Of a DNA stretch of 64,000 nucleotides, positions 1 through 9,244 are shown in pieces (position 1 is the stretch's first letter; every line of letters starts with the position of its first letter). A program made the translations under genes and the position numbers. The notes under the pieces are model-generated. The model was not told the DNA's origin, did no database searches, and saw nothing but the letters and a program-made list of their open reading frames with translations. Origin of the DNA: Marinobacter halotolerans (GTDB lineage Bacteria > Pseudomonadota > Gammaproteobacteria > Pseudomonadales > Oleiphilaceae); the NCBI RefSeq assembly GCF_008795985.1, contig NZ_VMHP01000001.1, forward strand, positions 1,860,001 through 1,924,000. The letters are read 5' to 3'.

Positions 1-774
1 CTTATCATCTGCGCAGCCTACGTTATGCGTTATGCCCACCGGGTCAAGGTGGACCCTTCCCGCTCGGTGGTTGCCAGGCAGAGAGATGCGCACCGCAAAC
101 TGTTCCTTCAGGGCCATGACGAGCTGGATAATTTCGAGCTGACAGGCACCCAGAAGATTGCACTGGTTATTTTCGCCCTCACGTTCCTGGTGATGATCTG
201 GGGTGTTTCCTCCCAGGGCTGGTGGATGGCTCAGATGGGGTCCCTGTTTTTCGGGTCAGCCATCGTGATCGGCCTGATCGCGCGGCTGGGCGAGAAGAGG
301 CTTACCGGCAGCTTTGTGGACGGTGCCCGGGATCTGCTCGGTGTCGCCCTTGTTGTGGGTCTGGCCCGGGGCATTGTGGTGATCATGGAGCAGGGCATGA
401 TTGCCGATACGATTTTGCACAGTGCCGAAACCACTCTGGGCGGCTTGCCGGAACTGGCGTTTATCAACCTGATGTTCTGGATTGAAGTGGGCATGAGCTT
501 CTTTGTGCCGTCTTCCTCCGGCCTGGCTGTCCTCTCCATGCCCATCCTCGCACCACTGGCCGACTTCGCCGATGTGGGGCGTGACCTGGTGGTCACCGCC
601 TATCAGTCTGCCAACGGCCTGGTGAACCTGATCAACCCGACCTTTGCCGTCGTAGTGGGCGGCCTGGCAATTGGTCGCGTTGCCTATGACCGCTGGCTGG
701 CGTTTATCTGGCCTCTGCTGCTGATCCTGACGGTGTTCATCACGGTGGTGATCAGTGTTGGTGCGTTTCTGTAA
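1..774 (+). CDS. YfcC/ArcD-type permease, 5' end cut by the window
   Basis: The reading frame is open from base 1 and codes for 257 visible residues, so the start lies upstream of the window. The protein has about six hydrophobic segments and a conserved [16 protein letters not shown] stretch typical of the YfcC family in the DcuC/ion-transporter superfamily. In several bacteria, family members encoded beside arcABC exchange arginine for ornithine across the inner membrane. Its stop is 35 bp before arcA on the same strand, which makes it the first visible gene of the arginine deiminase operon. Arginine/ornithine exchange is inferred from context; a dicarboxylate or peptide-derived substrate cannot be excluded from sequence. 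Confidence 0.75.
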   Translation, partial: LIICAAYVMRYAHRVKVDPSRSVVARQRDAHRKLFLQGHDELDNFELTGTQKIALVIFALTFLVMIWGVSSQGWWMAQMGSLFFGSAIVIGLIARLGEKRLTGSFVDGARDLLGVALVVGLARGIVVIMEQGMIADTILHSAETTLGGLPELAFINLMFWIEVGMSFFVPSSSGLAVLSMPILAPLADFADVGRDLVVTAYQSANGLVNLINPTFAVVVGGLAIGRVAYDRWLAFIWPLLLILTVFITVVISVGAFL

Positions 775-809
775 GCCTTTTCATAACCCCGGGCAAAGGA
801 GCAAGCGGT

Positions 810-2039
810 ATGACTGAACAACCATTGGGCGTTCACTCTGAAACGGGAACCCTGCGGCAGGTGATCGTCTGCCGCCCCGGTCTGGCCCATCGCCGGCTAA
901 CGCCTTCGAACTGCGATGCGCTGCTGTTCGACGACGTATTCTGGGTCAAGCAGGCCCAGAAAGATCATGATGTGTTCGCCGAAGTGATGCGTGCCAGGGG
1001 TGTCGAGGTGCTGGACGTTAACGAACTGCTTGCGGCCACCCTGGATATCCCCGAGGCAAGGGCCTGGGTTCTGGATAATCGAATTACCTGGAACCACATC
1101 GGCGTGGGCATGGTTTCCGACCTGCGTGCCTGGATGGACGAGCTTCCGGGTCAGACCCTGGCTCAGTTTCTGATCGGTGGACTGGAAGTAGGGGACCTGC
1201 CCTTCAAGCCCGACGGGCTTTTCGGGAACCATCTGGGACCACACGGTTTTGTGTTGCCGCCGCTGCCAAACTTCCTGTTCACCCGGGACAACAGCGCCTG
1301 GATCTACGGCGGCGTCACCCTGAACCCCATGTACTGGGCGGCCCGCAAACCGGAAACGCTGTTGATGAGCGCCATCTACCGGTTCCACCCGGCGTTTGCC
1401 GGCAAGGTCAATGTGCATTGGGGCGACCCTCTTGTCGACCATGCCCTGGCCACCCTGGAAGGGGGTGACATCATGCCGGTCGGTCATGGGGCTGTGCTGG
1501 TGGGCATGGGCGAGCGTTCCTCGCCCCAGGCCATCGGCCAGCTTGCCAGGGCCCTGTTTGCCAATGGCACCGCGGACCGGGTGATTGCCTGCCAGATTCC
1601 CAAGACCCGTTCCGCCATGCATCTGGATACCGTTTTTACCTTCTGTGGCGGCAATGTGGTCACTACCTTCAAGGAGATGGCAGACCAGATGGTCTGCTAC
1701 GACTTGCGTCCCGGCAAGGATGGTAAGCACCTGTCGTTCCGGCAGGACGCCCGGCCGCTGTTCGAGGTGGTTGCGGAGGTGCTGGGCTACCCATCCCTGG
1801 AGGTCATCGCCACCGGTGGTGAAACCCCCGCAGAACGCGAACGGGAGCAGTGGAATGATGGTAACAACGTACTGGCTCTGAGCCCGGGGGTGGTGATCGG
1901 CTACGACCGCAATGACGACACAAACGCCGCCCTGGAAGCTGCCGGCATTGAAGTGCTTGCGATTCCCGGCGCGGAGCTGGGCCGTGGCAGGGGCGGCGGG
2001 CGCTGCATGAGCTGCCCGACCATACGGGATGCAGTCTGA
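810..2039 (+). CDS. arcA: arginine deiminase
   Basis: This 409-residue cytoplasmic enzyme hydrolyses L-arginine to citrulline and ammonia, the first step of the ADI pathway. Family hallmarks are visible: FTRDN (substrate Asp), [12 protein letters not shown] (catalytic His and Asp) and the C-terminal [13 protein letters not shown] segment, in which Cys399 aligns with the nucleophilic cysteine. The residue before the nucleophile is Arg here, where Pseudomonas ArcA has His. The length is close to the usual 405-418 residues. The start ATG is preceded by AAAGGAG at good spacing. arcB follows after 18 bp. No promoter is visible in the window for this operon, which in relatives is under ANR (oxygen) control. 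Confidence 0.96.
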   Translation: MTEQPLGVHSETGTLRQVIVCRPGLAHRRLTPSNCDALLFDDVFWVKQAQKDHDVFAEVMRARGVEVLDVNELLAATLDIPEARAWVLDNRITWNHIGVGMVSDLRAWMDELPGQTLAQFLIGGLEVGDLPFKPDGLFGNHLGPHGFVLPPLPNFLFTRDNSAWIYGGVTLNPMYWAARKPETLLMSAIYRFHPAFAGKVNVHWGDPLVDHALATLEGGDIMPVGHGAVLVGMGERSSPQAIGQLARALFANGTADRVIACQIPKTRSAMHLDTVFTFCGGNVVTTFKEMADQMVCYDLRPGKDGKHLSFRQDARPLFEVVAEVLGYPSLEVIATGGETPAEREREQWNDGNNVLALSPGVVIGYDRNDDTNAALEAAGIEVLAIPGAELGRGRGGGRCMSCPTIRDAV

Positions 2040-2057
2040 CACGCAAGGAGGATAGTC

Positions 2058-3059
2058 ATGGCTTTCAATCTTAAGAACCGGCATTTTCTGACCCTGCGGG
2101 ATTTCAGCCCGCGGGAGATCGGCTTTTTGCTGAAGCTTTCCGCCGATCTGAAAACCGCCAAATACGCCGGCACCGAGGTGCCACAACTTAAGGGCAAGGA
2201 CATTGCCCTGATCTTCGAAAAAAACTCCACCCGAACCCGGGTGGGCTTTGAGGTTGCCGCGTTTGACCAGGGCGCCCGGGTGACCTATCTGGGACCAACG
2301 GGCACCCATATCGGCCATAAAGAATCCGTCAAGGACACCGCCCGTGTGCTGGGCCGTGTGTACGATGCCATTGAATACCGGGGGTTCGGCCAGGCGGTCG
2401 TTGAGGAGCTGGCGCAATATGCGGGCGTACCGGTTTACAACGGGCTGACCAATGAATTTCACCCGACTCAGATACTGGCGGACTTCCTGACCATGCAGGA
2501 AAACGTGGAAAAGCCCTTGCGGGATGTGGCCTTCGTGTTCATCGGGGACGCAGCCAACAACATGGGGGACAGCCTGCTGATCGGCGGCGCCAAGATGGGT
2601 ATGGATGTCCGCCTCTGCGCACCGAAGGCCTGTTGGCCCGGTGAGGCCATTCAGAAAGAAGCCCGGGCCATCGCCAGTGATACGGGCGCGCGAATCATGA
2701 TCACGGAGGATATCGATGCCGCCGTCGCGGCCGTGGACTTTGTCTACACCGATGTGTGGGTATCGATGGGCGAAGCGAAAGAAAAGTGGGCAGAACGGAT
2801 CAAGCTATTGCAGCCCTATCAGGTTAATGCAGCCCTGATGGAGAAAACCGGTAACCCACGGGTGAGGTTCATGCATTGTCTTCCGGCGTTTCACAATACC
2901 GAAACGACCGTGGGCAGGGAGATCCAGGCAGAGTTTGGGATCGATGCCATGGAAGTCACCGAGGAGGTCTTCGAAAGCCCGGCCTCTATCGTGTTTGATC
3001 AGGCGGAAAACCGCATGCACACCATCAAGGCCGTGCTCGTTGCCACACTGGGAACCTGA
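2058..3059 (+). CDS. arcB: ornithine carbamoyltransferase, catabolic type by context
   Basis: The protein (333 residues) carries the carbamoyl-phosphate motif STRTR at residues 57-61, an FHPTQ motif and the ornithine-loop HCLP at 273-276, all diagnostic of OTCase. In the ADI pathway it runs in the phosphorolytic direction, turning citrulline and phosphate into ornithine and carbamoyl phosphate. A strong AAGGAGGA precedes the ATG. Its position between arcA and arcC argues for the catabolic enzyme rather than the biosynthetic ArgF, although sequence alone does not settle the direction. It is expected to be a cytoplasmic homo-oligomer. Confidence 0.95.
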   Translation: MAFNLKNRHFLTLRDFSPREIGFLLKLSADLKTAKYAGTEVPQLKGKDIALIFEKNSTRTRVGFEVAAFDQGARVTYLGPTGTHIGHKESVKDTARVLGRVYDAIEYRGFGQAVVEELAQYAGVPVYNGLTNEFHPTQILADFLTMQENVEKPLRDVAFVFIGDAANNMGDSLLIGGAKMGMDVRLCAPKACWPGEAIQKEARAIASDTGARIMITEDIDAAVAAVDFVYTDVWVSMGEAKEKWAERIKLLQPYQVNAALMEKTGNPRVRFMHCLPAFHNTETTVGREIQAEFGIDAMEVTEEVFESPASIVFDQAENRMHTIKAVLVATLGT

Positions 3060-3074
3060 TATAGGGAGTTTAAG

Positions 3075-3980
3075 ATGCTTGTGGTTGCAGCCCTCGGAGG
3101 CAATGCCCTGTTGCGGCGCGATGAGCCGCTGACCGCCGGGGCCCAGCGCGCCAACGTCAAGATTGCCGCGCAATCGCTGGCGGGTATTGTCCGCGCTGGT
3201 CATCAACTGGTCATCACTCATGGCAACGGCCCACAGGTAGGCCTGCTGGCGCTGCAGGGCGCTGCCTACAAGCCGGATGAGGCCTACCCGCTGGACGTGC
3301 TGGGCGCCGAAACCGAAGGCATGATCGGCTATATCATTGAGCAGGAACTGGAAAACGCCCTTGACCACGACCGCCCCGTGGCAACCTTGCTGACGCAGGT
3401 GCTGGTGAACAAGGACGACCCTGCTTTCCAGAAACCCACGAAGTTTGTCGGGCCGGTATACGACCGTGAAGAGGCCGAAACCAGAGCCAAAGCTGCTGGA
3501 TGGCACATCGCGCAGGATGGTGACAAATGGCGGCGGGTCGTACCCTCGCCCAAACCGCTGGAAATTCCGGACATGCGGGTGCTCCAGCTGTTGCTGGAGC
3601 AGGGTGTTGTGGTGATCTGCGCCGGGGGCGGAGGCATTCCGGTTCTTCGTCGGGACGATGGCAGCATGATCGGCGTGGAAGCGGTGATTGACAAGGATGC
3701 CGCCAGCGCTCTGCTGGCCCGGCAGCTGGGGGCGGACGCCCTGTTGCTGCTTACCGATGTGGATGCCATTTATCGTGATTTCGGCACGGACAAGGCCGCC
3801 CCCATAGAAAGCCTGACCCTTTCCGAAGCACAAGCCCTGGCTTTGCCCGCCGGCTCCATGGGCCCAAAGCTCGCCGCGGCTGCACACTTTGCCGAAAGCG
3901 GCGGCATCAGTGGCATTGGCCGGTTGGAGGACGCAGTGGCAATCCTTGATCGACGCGCAGGTACGTACATTGTCCGTTGA
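3075..3980 (+). CDS. arcC: carbamate kinase
   Basis: This 301-residue protein has the carbamate kinase N-terminus (ALGGNALLRR), the THGNGPQVG loop and the GGGGIPV motif of the amino-acid kinase fold. It transfers phosphate from carbamoyl phosphate to ADP, which gives the single ATP of arginine fermentation. GGGAG lies about 8 bases before the ATG. The gene ends 19 bp before the best ATG of the downstream P-type ATPase, or overlaps it if that gene starts at a TTG at 3970, so the two are probably co-transcribed. Confidence 0.95.
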   Translation: MLVVAALGGNALLRRDEPLTAGAQRANVKIAAQSLAGIVRAGHQLVITHGNGPQVGLLALQGAAYKPDEAYPLDVLGAETEGMIGYIIEQELENALDHDRPVATLLTQVLVNKDDPAFQKPTKFVGPVYDREEAETRAKAAGWHIAQDGDKWRRVVPSPKPLEIPDMRVLQLLLEQGVVVICAGGGGIPVLRRDDGSMIGVEAVIDKDAASALLARQLGADALLLLTDVDAIYRDFGTDKAAPIESLTLSEAQALALPAGSMGPKLAAAAHFAESGGISGIGRLEDAVAILDRRAGTYIVR

Positions 3981-3999
3981 AGCCACGCCCACCTCAGCG

Positions 4000-6690
4000 A
4001 TGGAACAGAATTGGCACACCCTGGATGCCTCCGCCGCCAGGGAACAGCTGTCAGCCTCTGCCCCTCTGAGCACTGAGGAAGCCAGGGCCAGGCTTGCCAG
4101 CTATGGCCCCAACCGCCTGCCGGAGGGACGGTCGAGCGGCCCCCTGGCCAGGCTTGGGCGCCAGCTTCGTAACTTCCTGATTTACGTTCTGCTGGCGGCG
4201 GCGGCCATCACGGGTGCCCTGGGCCACTGGGTCGACGCCGGTGTGATCCTGGCGGTGGTGGTCATTCAGACTCTGGTGGGCTTTATACAGGAGGGCAAAG
4301 CCGAGCAGGCGCTGTCGGCCATTCGCCACATGCTTGCCCCTAAAGCACGGGTAGTCCGTGAGGACGGGCAGCACCAGGTGGACGCTGCTGATCTGGTCCC
4401 CGGAGACACCATATTGCTGGAACCCGGCGACCGAGTACCGGCGGATGTCAGGCTCGAGAAATGCCACAACCTGAAGATTGAAGAAGCCATCCTGACCGGT
4501 GAATCCGAAGCGGTGGACAAATCCCCGGATTCGGTGGAAAAAGAGGCGGCACTGGGAGACCAGACCGGCATGGCGTTCTCGGGAACCATGGTGTCGACGG
4601 GCACCGGTCGCGGGGTCGTGGTTCGCACCGGAGCAGCAACAGAGATCGGCCGTATTTCCGGGCTGCTGGCCCGAACCACCTCTCTGAAAACGCCGCTGCT
4701 GGAACAGATGGACCGCTTCGCGCGGTTGCTGTCCATCATTGTGATTGTTGCCGGAGTCGCCATATTCGCCGGTGGCCTGGTGTTCAGCGGCCTGCCTTTC
4801 CGGGAGCTGTTCATGGCCGTGGTTGGCCTGACGGTGGCTGCGATTCCCGAAGGCCTGCCTGCAATACTCACCATTACCCTGGCCATTGGCGTGCGCCAGA
4901 TGGCAAGGCGTCAGGCCGTGGTAAGGCGGATGCCCGTTATCGAGTCTCTGGGGGCGGTCTCCGTGATCTGCTCTGACAAGACCGGCACCCTGACCCGCAA
5001 TGAAATGATGGTGACTACCGCAGTGCAGGGCCACCGACGTTTGGATGTGACCGGCGAGGGCTATGAGCTGGAGGGTATGGTAGCCCAGGACAACCAGCCG
5101 GCCGAGGTTACCGGGGCGCTGGAGCAGTTGGCCCGCGCGGCTGCCCTGTGCAACGATGCCCATCTGGATTTCCGCGAGGGGTCACCACGCGTTCAGGGGG
5201 ACCCGATGGAAGCCGCCCTGAAGGTATTTGCCCACAAAGCGGAGTTCGATATTGAAGCCAGCGCTGGTGACTGGCCCCGCAAGGATGAAATTCCTTTCGA
5301 CACCCAGACCCGCTTCATGGCCACCCTCAACCATGATCACCATGGCCACGGCGTGGTGTACGTCAAGGGCGCGCCAGAGCGCATCCTGGACATGTGCGAG
5401 TCTGAATTGATGGCGAATGGCGATGCCACGGCCCTGGATCGAGCGCGTTGGGACCAGGTTATTGCCGACATGGCATCTGAAGGCCTGCGTGTATTGGCTC
5501 TGGCCCGCAAATCCGTATCCCGTGGCACCACGGACCTGGCGATCGAAGACCTGGATACCGGCGTGGAACTGCTGGGTCTGGTGGGGCTATTGGACCCGCC
5601 CAGACAGGAGGCCATACGCGCGATATCTGACTGCCACGCGGCGGGTATACGGGTAAAAATGATCACTGGCGACCATGCCCTGACTGCAGGCGCCATTGCC
5701 CGCAAGTTGGGCTTGCGTAACAGCGACCGGGTGCTCACCGGAAAGGAACTGGATGGTCTGAGCGCTGAACAGTTGCAGCAACTGGCGACCGAAGTGGATG
5801 TGTTCGCTCGCACCAGTCCGGAACACAAACTGAGGCTGGTGGAGGCACTGCAGGCCCGGCACGGGGTTGTTGCCATGACTGGTGACGGCGTTAATGACGC
5901 GCCTGCGCTGAAGCGTGCCGATGTGGGCATTGCGATGGGCGTCAAGGGGTCGGAAGCGGCGCGCGAGGCGTCATCGGTGGTGTTGCTGGACGATAATTTT
6001 GCCAGCCTTGCCGCAGCTGTCCGTGAAGGTCGTACGGTATACACCAATCTGAAAAAGGGCATCGCGTTTATGCTGCCGATTAATGGCGGCGAGTCCATCA
6101 GCCTTATCACTGCTTTGTTGTTGGGGCTGGCGCTGCCTATTTCGGCGTTGCAGATTCTCTGGGTCAATATGGTCAGTTCGGTTGTGCTGGCCATGACCCT
6201 GGCCTTCGAGCCTCCGGAACCGGATGTGATGAAACACCCGCCGCGGCCCAGAGAACAATCCCTGCTACAGGGATTTCTGGTCTGGCGGGTGTTCTTTGTA
6301 TCAGTGCTGTTCCTGGCAGGGATCTTCGCTGCCTGGTTCTGGGCCATGCATCAGCATGGGGACCAGAGCCTGGCCCGTACCCTGGCCGTGAATACCCTGG
6401 TGGCCATGGAGGTGTTCTACCTGTTTGCCGTGCGCTACCTGGATAGCCCATCCATCACCCTTCGCGGGGTTTTGGGAACGCCAGTTGTGCTGGGCGCGGT
6501 CGCGACCGTCGCAGGCCTGCAACTGCTGTTCACCTATCTGCCCTGGTTTAACGCCACCTTCGAAACCCGTGCACTGTCACTCGAGATGCTGGGCTTCGCG
6601 TGTGTCGCCGGGGTTGCGGTGCTGGTCATTCTGGAAATCGAGACCTGGGTTCGTCGTCGCTTCTGGCCCGTCAGGGCTGAGTCCCGGTAA
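4000..6690 (+). CDS. P2-type cation-transporting ATPase
   Basis: The product (896 residues from ATG 4000) is an integral-membrane P-type ATPase. It has an N-terminal cation-ATPase domain, TGES at 166-169 (actuator), PEGLPA at 283-288 in M4, the phosphorylated aspartate D326 in DKTGT, and a hinge TGDGVNDAPALK. Architecture and the M4 PEGL place it with the P2A/P2B-like bacterial calcium or sodium ATPases. The M6 motif reads LWVNMVSS, so the aspartate that binds calcium in SERCA (Asp800) is a serine, and calcium specificity is doubtful. ATG 4000 has no clear ribosome-binding site; an in-frame TTG at 3970 overlapping arcC is an alternative start. Coupling to arginine fermentation (pH or ion balance) is inferred from position only. 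Confidence 0.85.
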   Translation: MEQNWHTLDASAAREQLSASAPLSTEEARARLASYGPNRLPEGRSSGPLARLGRQLRNFLIYVLLAAAAITGALGHWVDAGVILAVVVIQTLVGFIQEGKAEQALSAIRHMLAPKARVVREDGQHQVDAADLVPGDTILLEPGDRVPADVRLEKCHNLKIEEAILTGESEAVDKSPDSVEKEAALGDQTGMAFSGTMVSTGTGRGVVVRTGAATEIGRISGLLARTTSLKTPLLEQMDRFARLLSIIVIVAGVAIFAGGLVFSGLPFRELFMAVVGLTVAAIPEGLPAILTITLAIGVRQMARRQAVVRRMPVIESLGAVSVICSDKTGTLTRNEMMVTTAVQGHRRLDVTGEGYELEGMVAQDNQPAEVTGALEQLARAAALCNDAHLDFREGSPRVQGDPMEAALKVFAHKAEFDIEASAGDWPRKDEIPFDTQTRFMATLNHDHHGHGVVYVKGAPERILDMCESELMANGDATALDRARWDQVIADMASEGLRVLALARKSVSRGTTDLAIEDLDTGVELLGLVGLLDPPRQEAIRAISDCHAAGIRVKMITGDHALTAGAIARKLGLRNSDRVLTGKELDGLSAEQLQQLATEVDVFARTSPEHKLRLVEALQARHGVVAMTGDGVNDAPALKRADVGIAMGVKGSEAAREASSVVLLDDNFASLAAAVREGRTVYTNLKKGIAFMLPINGGESISLITALLLGLALPISALQILWVNMVSSVVLAMTLAFEPPEPDVMKHPPRPREQSLLQGFLVWRVFFVSVLFLAGIFAAWFWAMHQHGDQSLARTLAVNTLVAMEVFYLFAVRYLDSPSITLRGVLGTPVVLGAVATVAGLQLLFTYLPWFNATFETRALSLEMLGFACVAGVAVLVILEIETWVRRRFWPVRAESR

Positions 6691-9094
6691 TCACAGAGGG
6701 CGATCCCCGGCCTTCAACAGCGGCCAGCTCCTGATCCGACAGCCACTCCCCGGCGGGCCTGCCCAGCAGATCGGCACAGGCCACCAGGACGTGGGCCCAG
6801 GAGCATCGGTTGGCAAACAGCATGCCGGCTTCGTTCAGGGTTCCGCCGCGGTTGCTGTATCCCATAACATGGGCCCGTGAGGTGTCCGGGAATAGCGCTG
6901 GCAAATGGCCGCGGAACACTTCCGGGCGCATGTGGGTCAGGGCAATCCTGTTCTTCAGACGCTTTGGCAGCAGGCGTTCCTGTTCCCGCTCGGCCAGGCA
7001 GACCTCGGCCTCCATGGCATCCCGGGGCTGTCGGAAGCGTCCCGGTTCCTGCAGGTAGACCAGGCGGAAAGGCGCACCGGTTTCCTTGAGCCTTTCGCAG
7101 GCACGGATAAGCTCCGAGAGCTGGTAGGCGCCATTGCCGATCAACAACAAAGGCTCGCCGCTGGCTGTATGCTCATCGACCAGTATGGCGCCGTTCTGGG
7201 CCAGCAGGTCGGCGTCTGAGGGGGAAAACAGGCAGGGCCTGTCCCGTTTGGGCACCACCATGCAGCTCAGTCTTCCTCTTTCCCGAAATACGCCGGGCAG
7301 AACCGCCAGAGTGCTGTTGTAATCGGCGGGGAAAAGCACCCGGCTGACGTCGTTCATCTCGGCCAACAACACCTCGCAGAAGGTTGTGTCCTGGTGGGAT
7401 TGCTCGTTCTTGCCATTTTCCCAGGTGTGGGAAGTGGCAATGACCGGAAACCCCAGCCACTGGGCCGGACGGCCGACTTCTTTCTGGTGGCGGGCAAAAA
7501 TCAGTTCCTGTCGGATGGCGCCCAGCATCTTCGGGCAGAAGGCCTCGTAGCTGGCGACCAGGTTCAGGCCCGCCTTGTTCGCCAGGCAGGCGGAGACAAT
7601 GGCTTCCTCGTTGAGTGCGGTAATGACCTTGCCATGCACGGATTCAAGGTCATTCTCCGGGTCGATCACCCGATGGCGCAGCGCTGTGAGTACGCCGCCA
7701 AGGCGGTTGCTGGCCAGCTCATCCGGGTTGCCCACCCTTGGCCGGAGGTCAGGGTTGGATGCCACCAGCGCCTGGAAAAAGCGATCCACGGCCAGCATGG
7801 GCGAACAGGCCTCATGGGCAGGCGGTACTTCCGGAATCACCGGAGTTGCCGGCTGGCGCCGTGCCAGGGGGTGATCCCGTTCCAGCGGGCGCTGTTGCTG
7901 ATTGTGCCGGCACAGCAGCTCGACTGAGCTGGCCAGAAGGTCCGGCGCTACCCAGACCTTGCGTGCATGCTCGTTAAACAGTTTCCGCGCGTCTGCATCG
8001 GTGTGCGGGTTTCCCGGCAGCGGCAGGTTATGGGCGGCGTTGCTGCCGGCGCCATAGAAGCCAAAGCCCTTGATGGATTCCGCGATGCCGAAGGGAATCC
8101 GGGCGGGATACGTCAGCTGTCCCCGGCGGGCAAGCTCGCCCTGCTCGTCCAGCCTCTGTTCCATGTCGTACAGCGTGCATACAAAGGCCGCCGGGTCACA
8201 GCCATCGAAGCGTCGGGGCTCAAAGTCATGGTCAGATAGCCGTTCCGCAAACCGTTCCAGCCCTTCCCGGGTGCCCAGTTCGGTTCGCTGTTCTATGCGT
8301 CTGCCGTTGGCAATCATGATGGGCATGACCAGGCCACAGTCCTCTGCGCGCCACCAGCGGGGCACCCAGTCGCTGCCCCGCTGTTCCTCTGCGGCGCCGT
8401 CTGACAGGAAAGCAACCAGGGATTCCCCGGGCAGCGGCATGTGGACGTATTGCAGCTCGGCGAACCCCAGGTAGCCGCCTTCAATAATGCCGCCAGCGGT
8501 GTGCGGATTGACATGGCTTCCGAGGGGCGCAGCCATGCCGCCACCCGGCCGTTGCCGGTAACTGTAGAAATCCGAGACCAGATGGTTCAGCCCCTCGTCG
8601 GTGTCCCGGTAACGGGCCTTCTGTTCCGGGTGAAGATTGCCGGTCAGCACGTTCAGGGCATCAATGGCCGCCACGCAGTGCCCCTGGCCCATCAGCCAGC
8701 TTCTTGTAGTGCCGGTCAGGCTGTTCAGGGTCAGGTAGGCGGCGTAGGCAGGCACCATGTTGAGTGCGCCCCCGGTATGGCCCTCCGGGTTAACCTTGAA
8801 GTCTTCTGGCGCAAGGGGCTCACCATCCATGCGGATCCGGTTGGTATAGGTCATGTGAACCACCAGCCACAGGCCTGCACTGGTCAGCCGGTCTAGGGCG
8901 GAAAGCTGTTGGAACACATTGGCAAAATCCGGCTGATGCCCCTTTGCAACCAGCTGTTCGGCCAGTTTCAGGGCCTGTCGCTGGGTTTCCGGTTGGTGGC
9001 GGATGACTCCGTAACCCTCGCGCCAGGCGGCAAAGTCGGGATGGAGTTGGGCCTGGTGATCGAGTGCTTTCCGATCTGGTAAAGGGGTGGGCAT
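6671..9094 (-). CDS. phosphoketolase-like thiamine-diphosphate enzyme (divergent XFP family)
   Basis: The product is 807 residues from the ATG at 9094, which has GAGGAGGCAAGG just upstream; a longer in-frame start at 9232 would add 46 residues of atypical composition. The sequence follows the three-domain phosphoketolase plan: an N-terminal ThDP domain with EGHTGGALN and IIEGGYLGFAEL, a middle transketolase-like pyrimidine domain, and a C-terminal domain ending MGYSNRGGTLNEAGMLFAN. Classic XFP cleaves xylulose-5-P or fructose-6-P into acetyl-P plus an aldose phosphate. The usual GDGE ThDP motif reads SDGAAEE here, so this belongs to a divergent branch whose substrate is unsure. It overlaps the 3' end of the ATPase by 20 bp (tail to tail) and is divergent from the nuclease at 9245. 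Confidence 0.7.
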   Translation of the reverse strand: MPTPLPDRKALDHQAQLHPDFAAWREGYGVIRHQPETQRQALKLAEQLVAKGHQPDFANVFQQLSALDRLTSAGLWLVVHMTYTNRIRMDGEPLAPEDFKVNPEGHTGGALNMVPAYAAYLTLNSLTGTTRSWLMGQGHCVAAIDALNVLTGNLHPEQKARYRDTDEGLNHLVSDFYSYRQRPGGGMAAPLGSHVNPHTAGGIIEGGYLGFAELQYVHMPLPGESLVAFLSDGAAEEQRGSDWVPRWWRAEDCGLVMPIMIANGRRIEQRTELGTREGLERFAERLSDHDFEPRRFDGCDPAAFVCTLYDMEQRLDEQGELARRGQLTYPARIPFGIAESIKGFGFYGAGSNAAHNLPLPGNPHTDADARKLFNEHARKVWVAPDLLASSVELLCRHNQQQRPLERDHPLARRQPATPVIPEVPPAHEACSPMLAVDRFFQALVASNPDLRPRVGNPDELASNRLGGVLTALRHRVIDPENDLESVHGKVITALNEEAIVSACLANKAGLNLVASYEAFCPKMLGAIRQELIFARHQKEVGRPAQWLGFPVIATSHTWENGKNEQSHQDTTFCEVLLAEMNDVSRVLFPADYNSTLAVLPGVFRERGRLSCMVVPKRDRPCLFSPSDADLLAQNGAILVDEHTASGEPLLLIGNGAYQLSELIRACERLKETGAPFRLVYLQEPGRFRQPRDAMEAEVCLAEREQERLLPKRLKNRIALTHMRPEVFRGHLPALFPDTSRAHVMGYSNRGGTLNEAGMLFANRCSWAHVLVACADLLGRPAGEWLSDQELAAVEGRGSPSVITGTQP

Positions 9095-9129
9095 GATTCC
9101 TTGCCTCCTCGGTTTCCCGCGAACAATAC

Positions 9130-9144
9130 AAGTGTAATACACTT
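9130..9144. promoter_or_regulatory. palindrome AAGTGT-AAT-ACACTT between divergent genes
   Basis: A perfect inverted repeat with 6-bp arms and a 3-bp centre sits in the 150-bp gap between the phosphoketolase-like gene (minus) and the nuclease gene (plus). It is 36 bp upstream of the phosphoketolase ATG. Placement and symmetry suggest an operator for a dimeric repressor, but the cognate regulator is not identifiable in the window. Confidence 0.35.
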
Positions 9145-9244
9145 TTCCGGAAAGCCTTTCGAACCAGCCCCCCGAGATTTGTGGACAAGAGGGGTGCCAG
9201 GCGTAGACTTGAGCCTGGGTAACATCAGACAAATGGAGGCATGG

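Noticed and set aside
1..774. Frameshift or truncation of the YfcC-type permease
   Set aside because: The frame is open from base 1, so the missing N-terminus is explained by the window edge.
897..2462. Long minus-strand open frame of about 520 codons opposite arcA and arcB
   Set aside because: It is antisense to two confident genes, has no family motif and arises from the high GC content.
2805..4073. 422-codon minus-strand frame opposite arcB/arcC
   Set aside because: It lies opposite well-supported genes and its composition is that of a mirror frame (many His, Gln and Arg).
9095..9232. N-terminal extension of the phosphoketolase-like protein
   Set aside because: The Shine-Dalgarno at 9094 is strong, and the extension would cover the promoter and palindrome of the gap.
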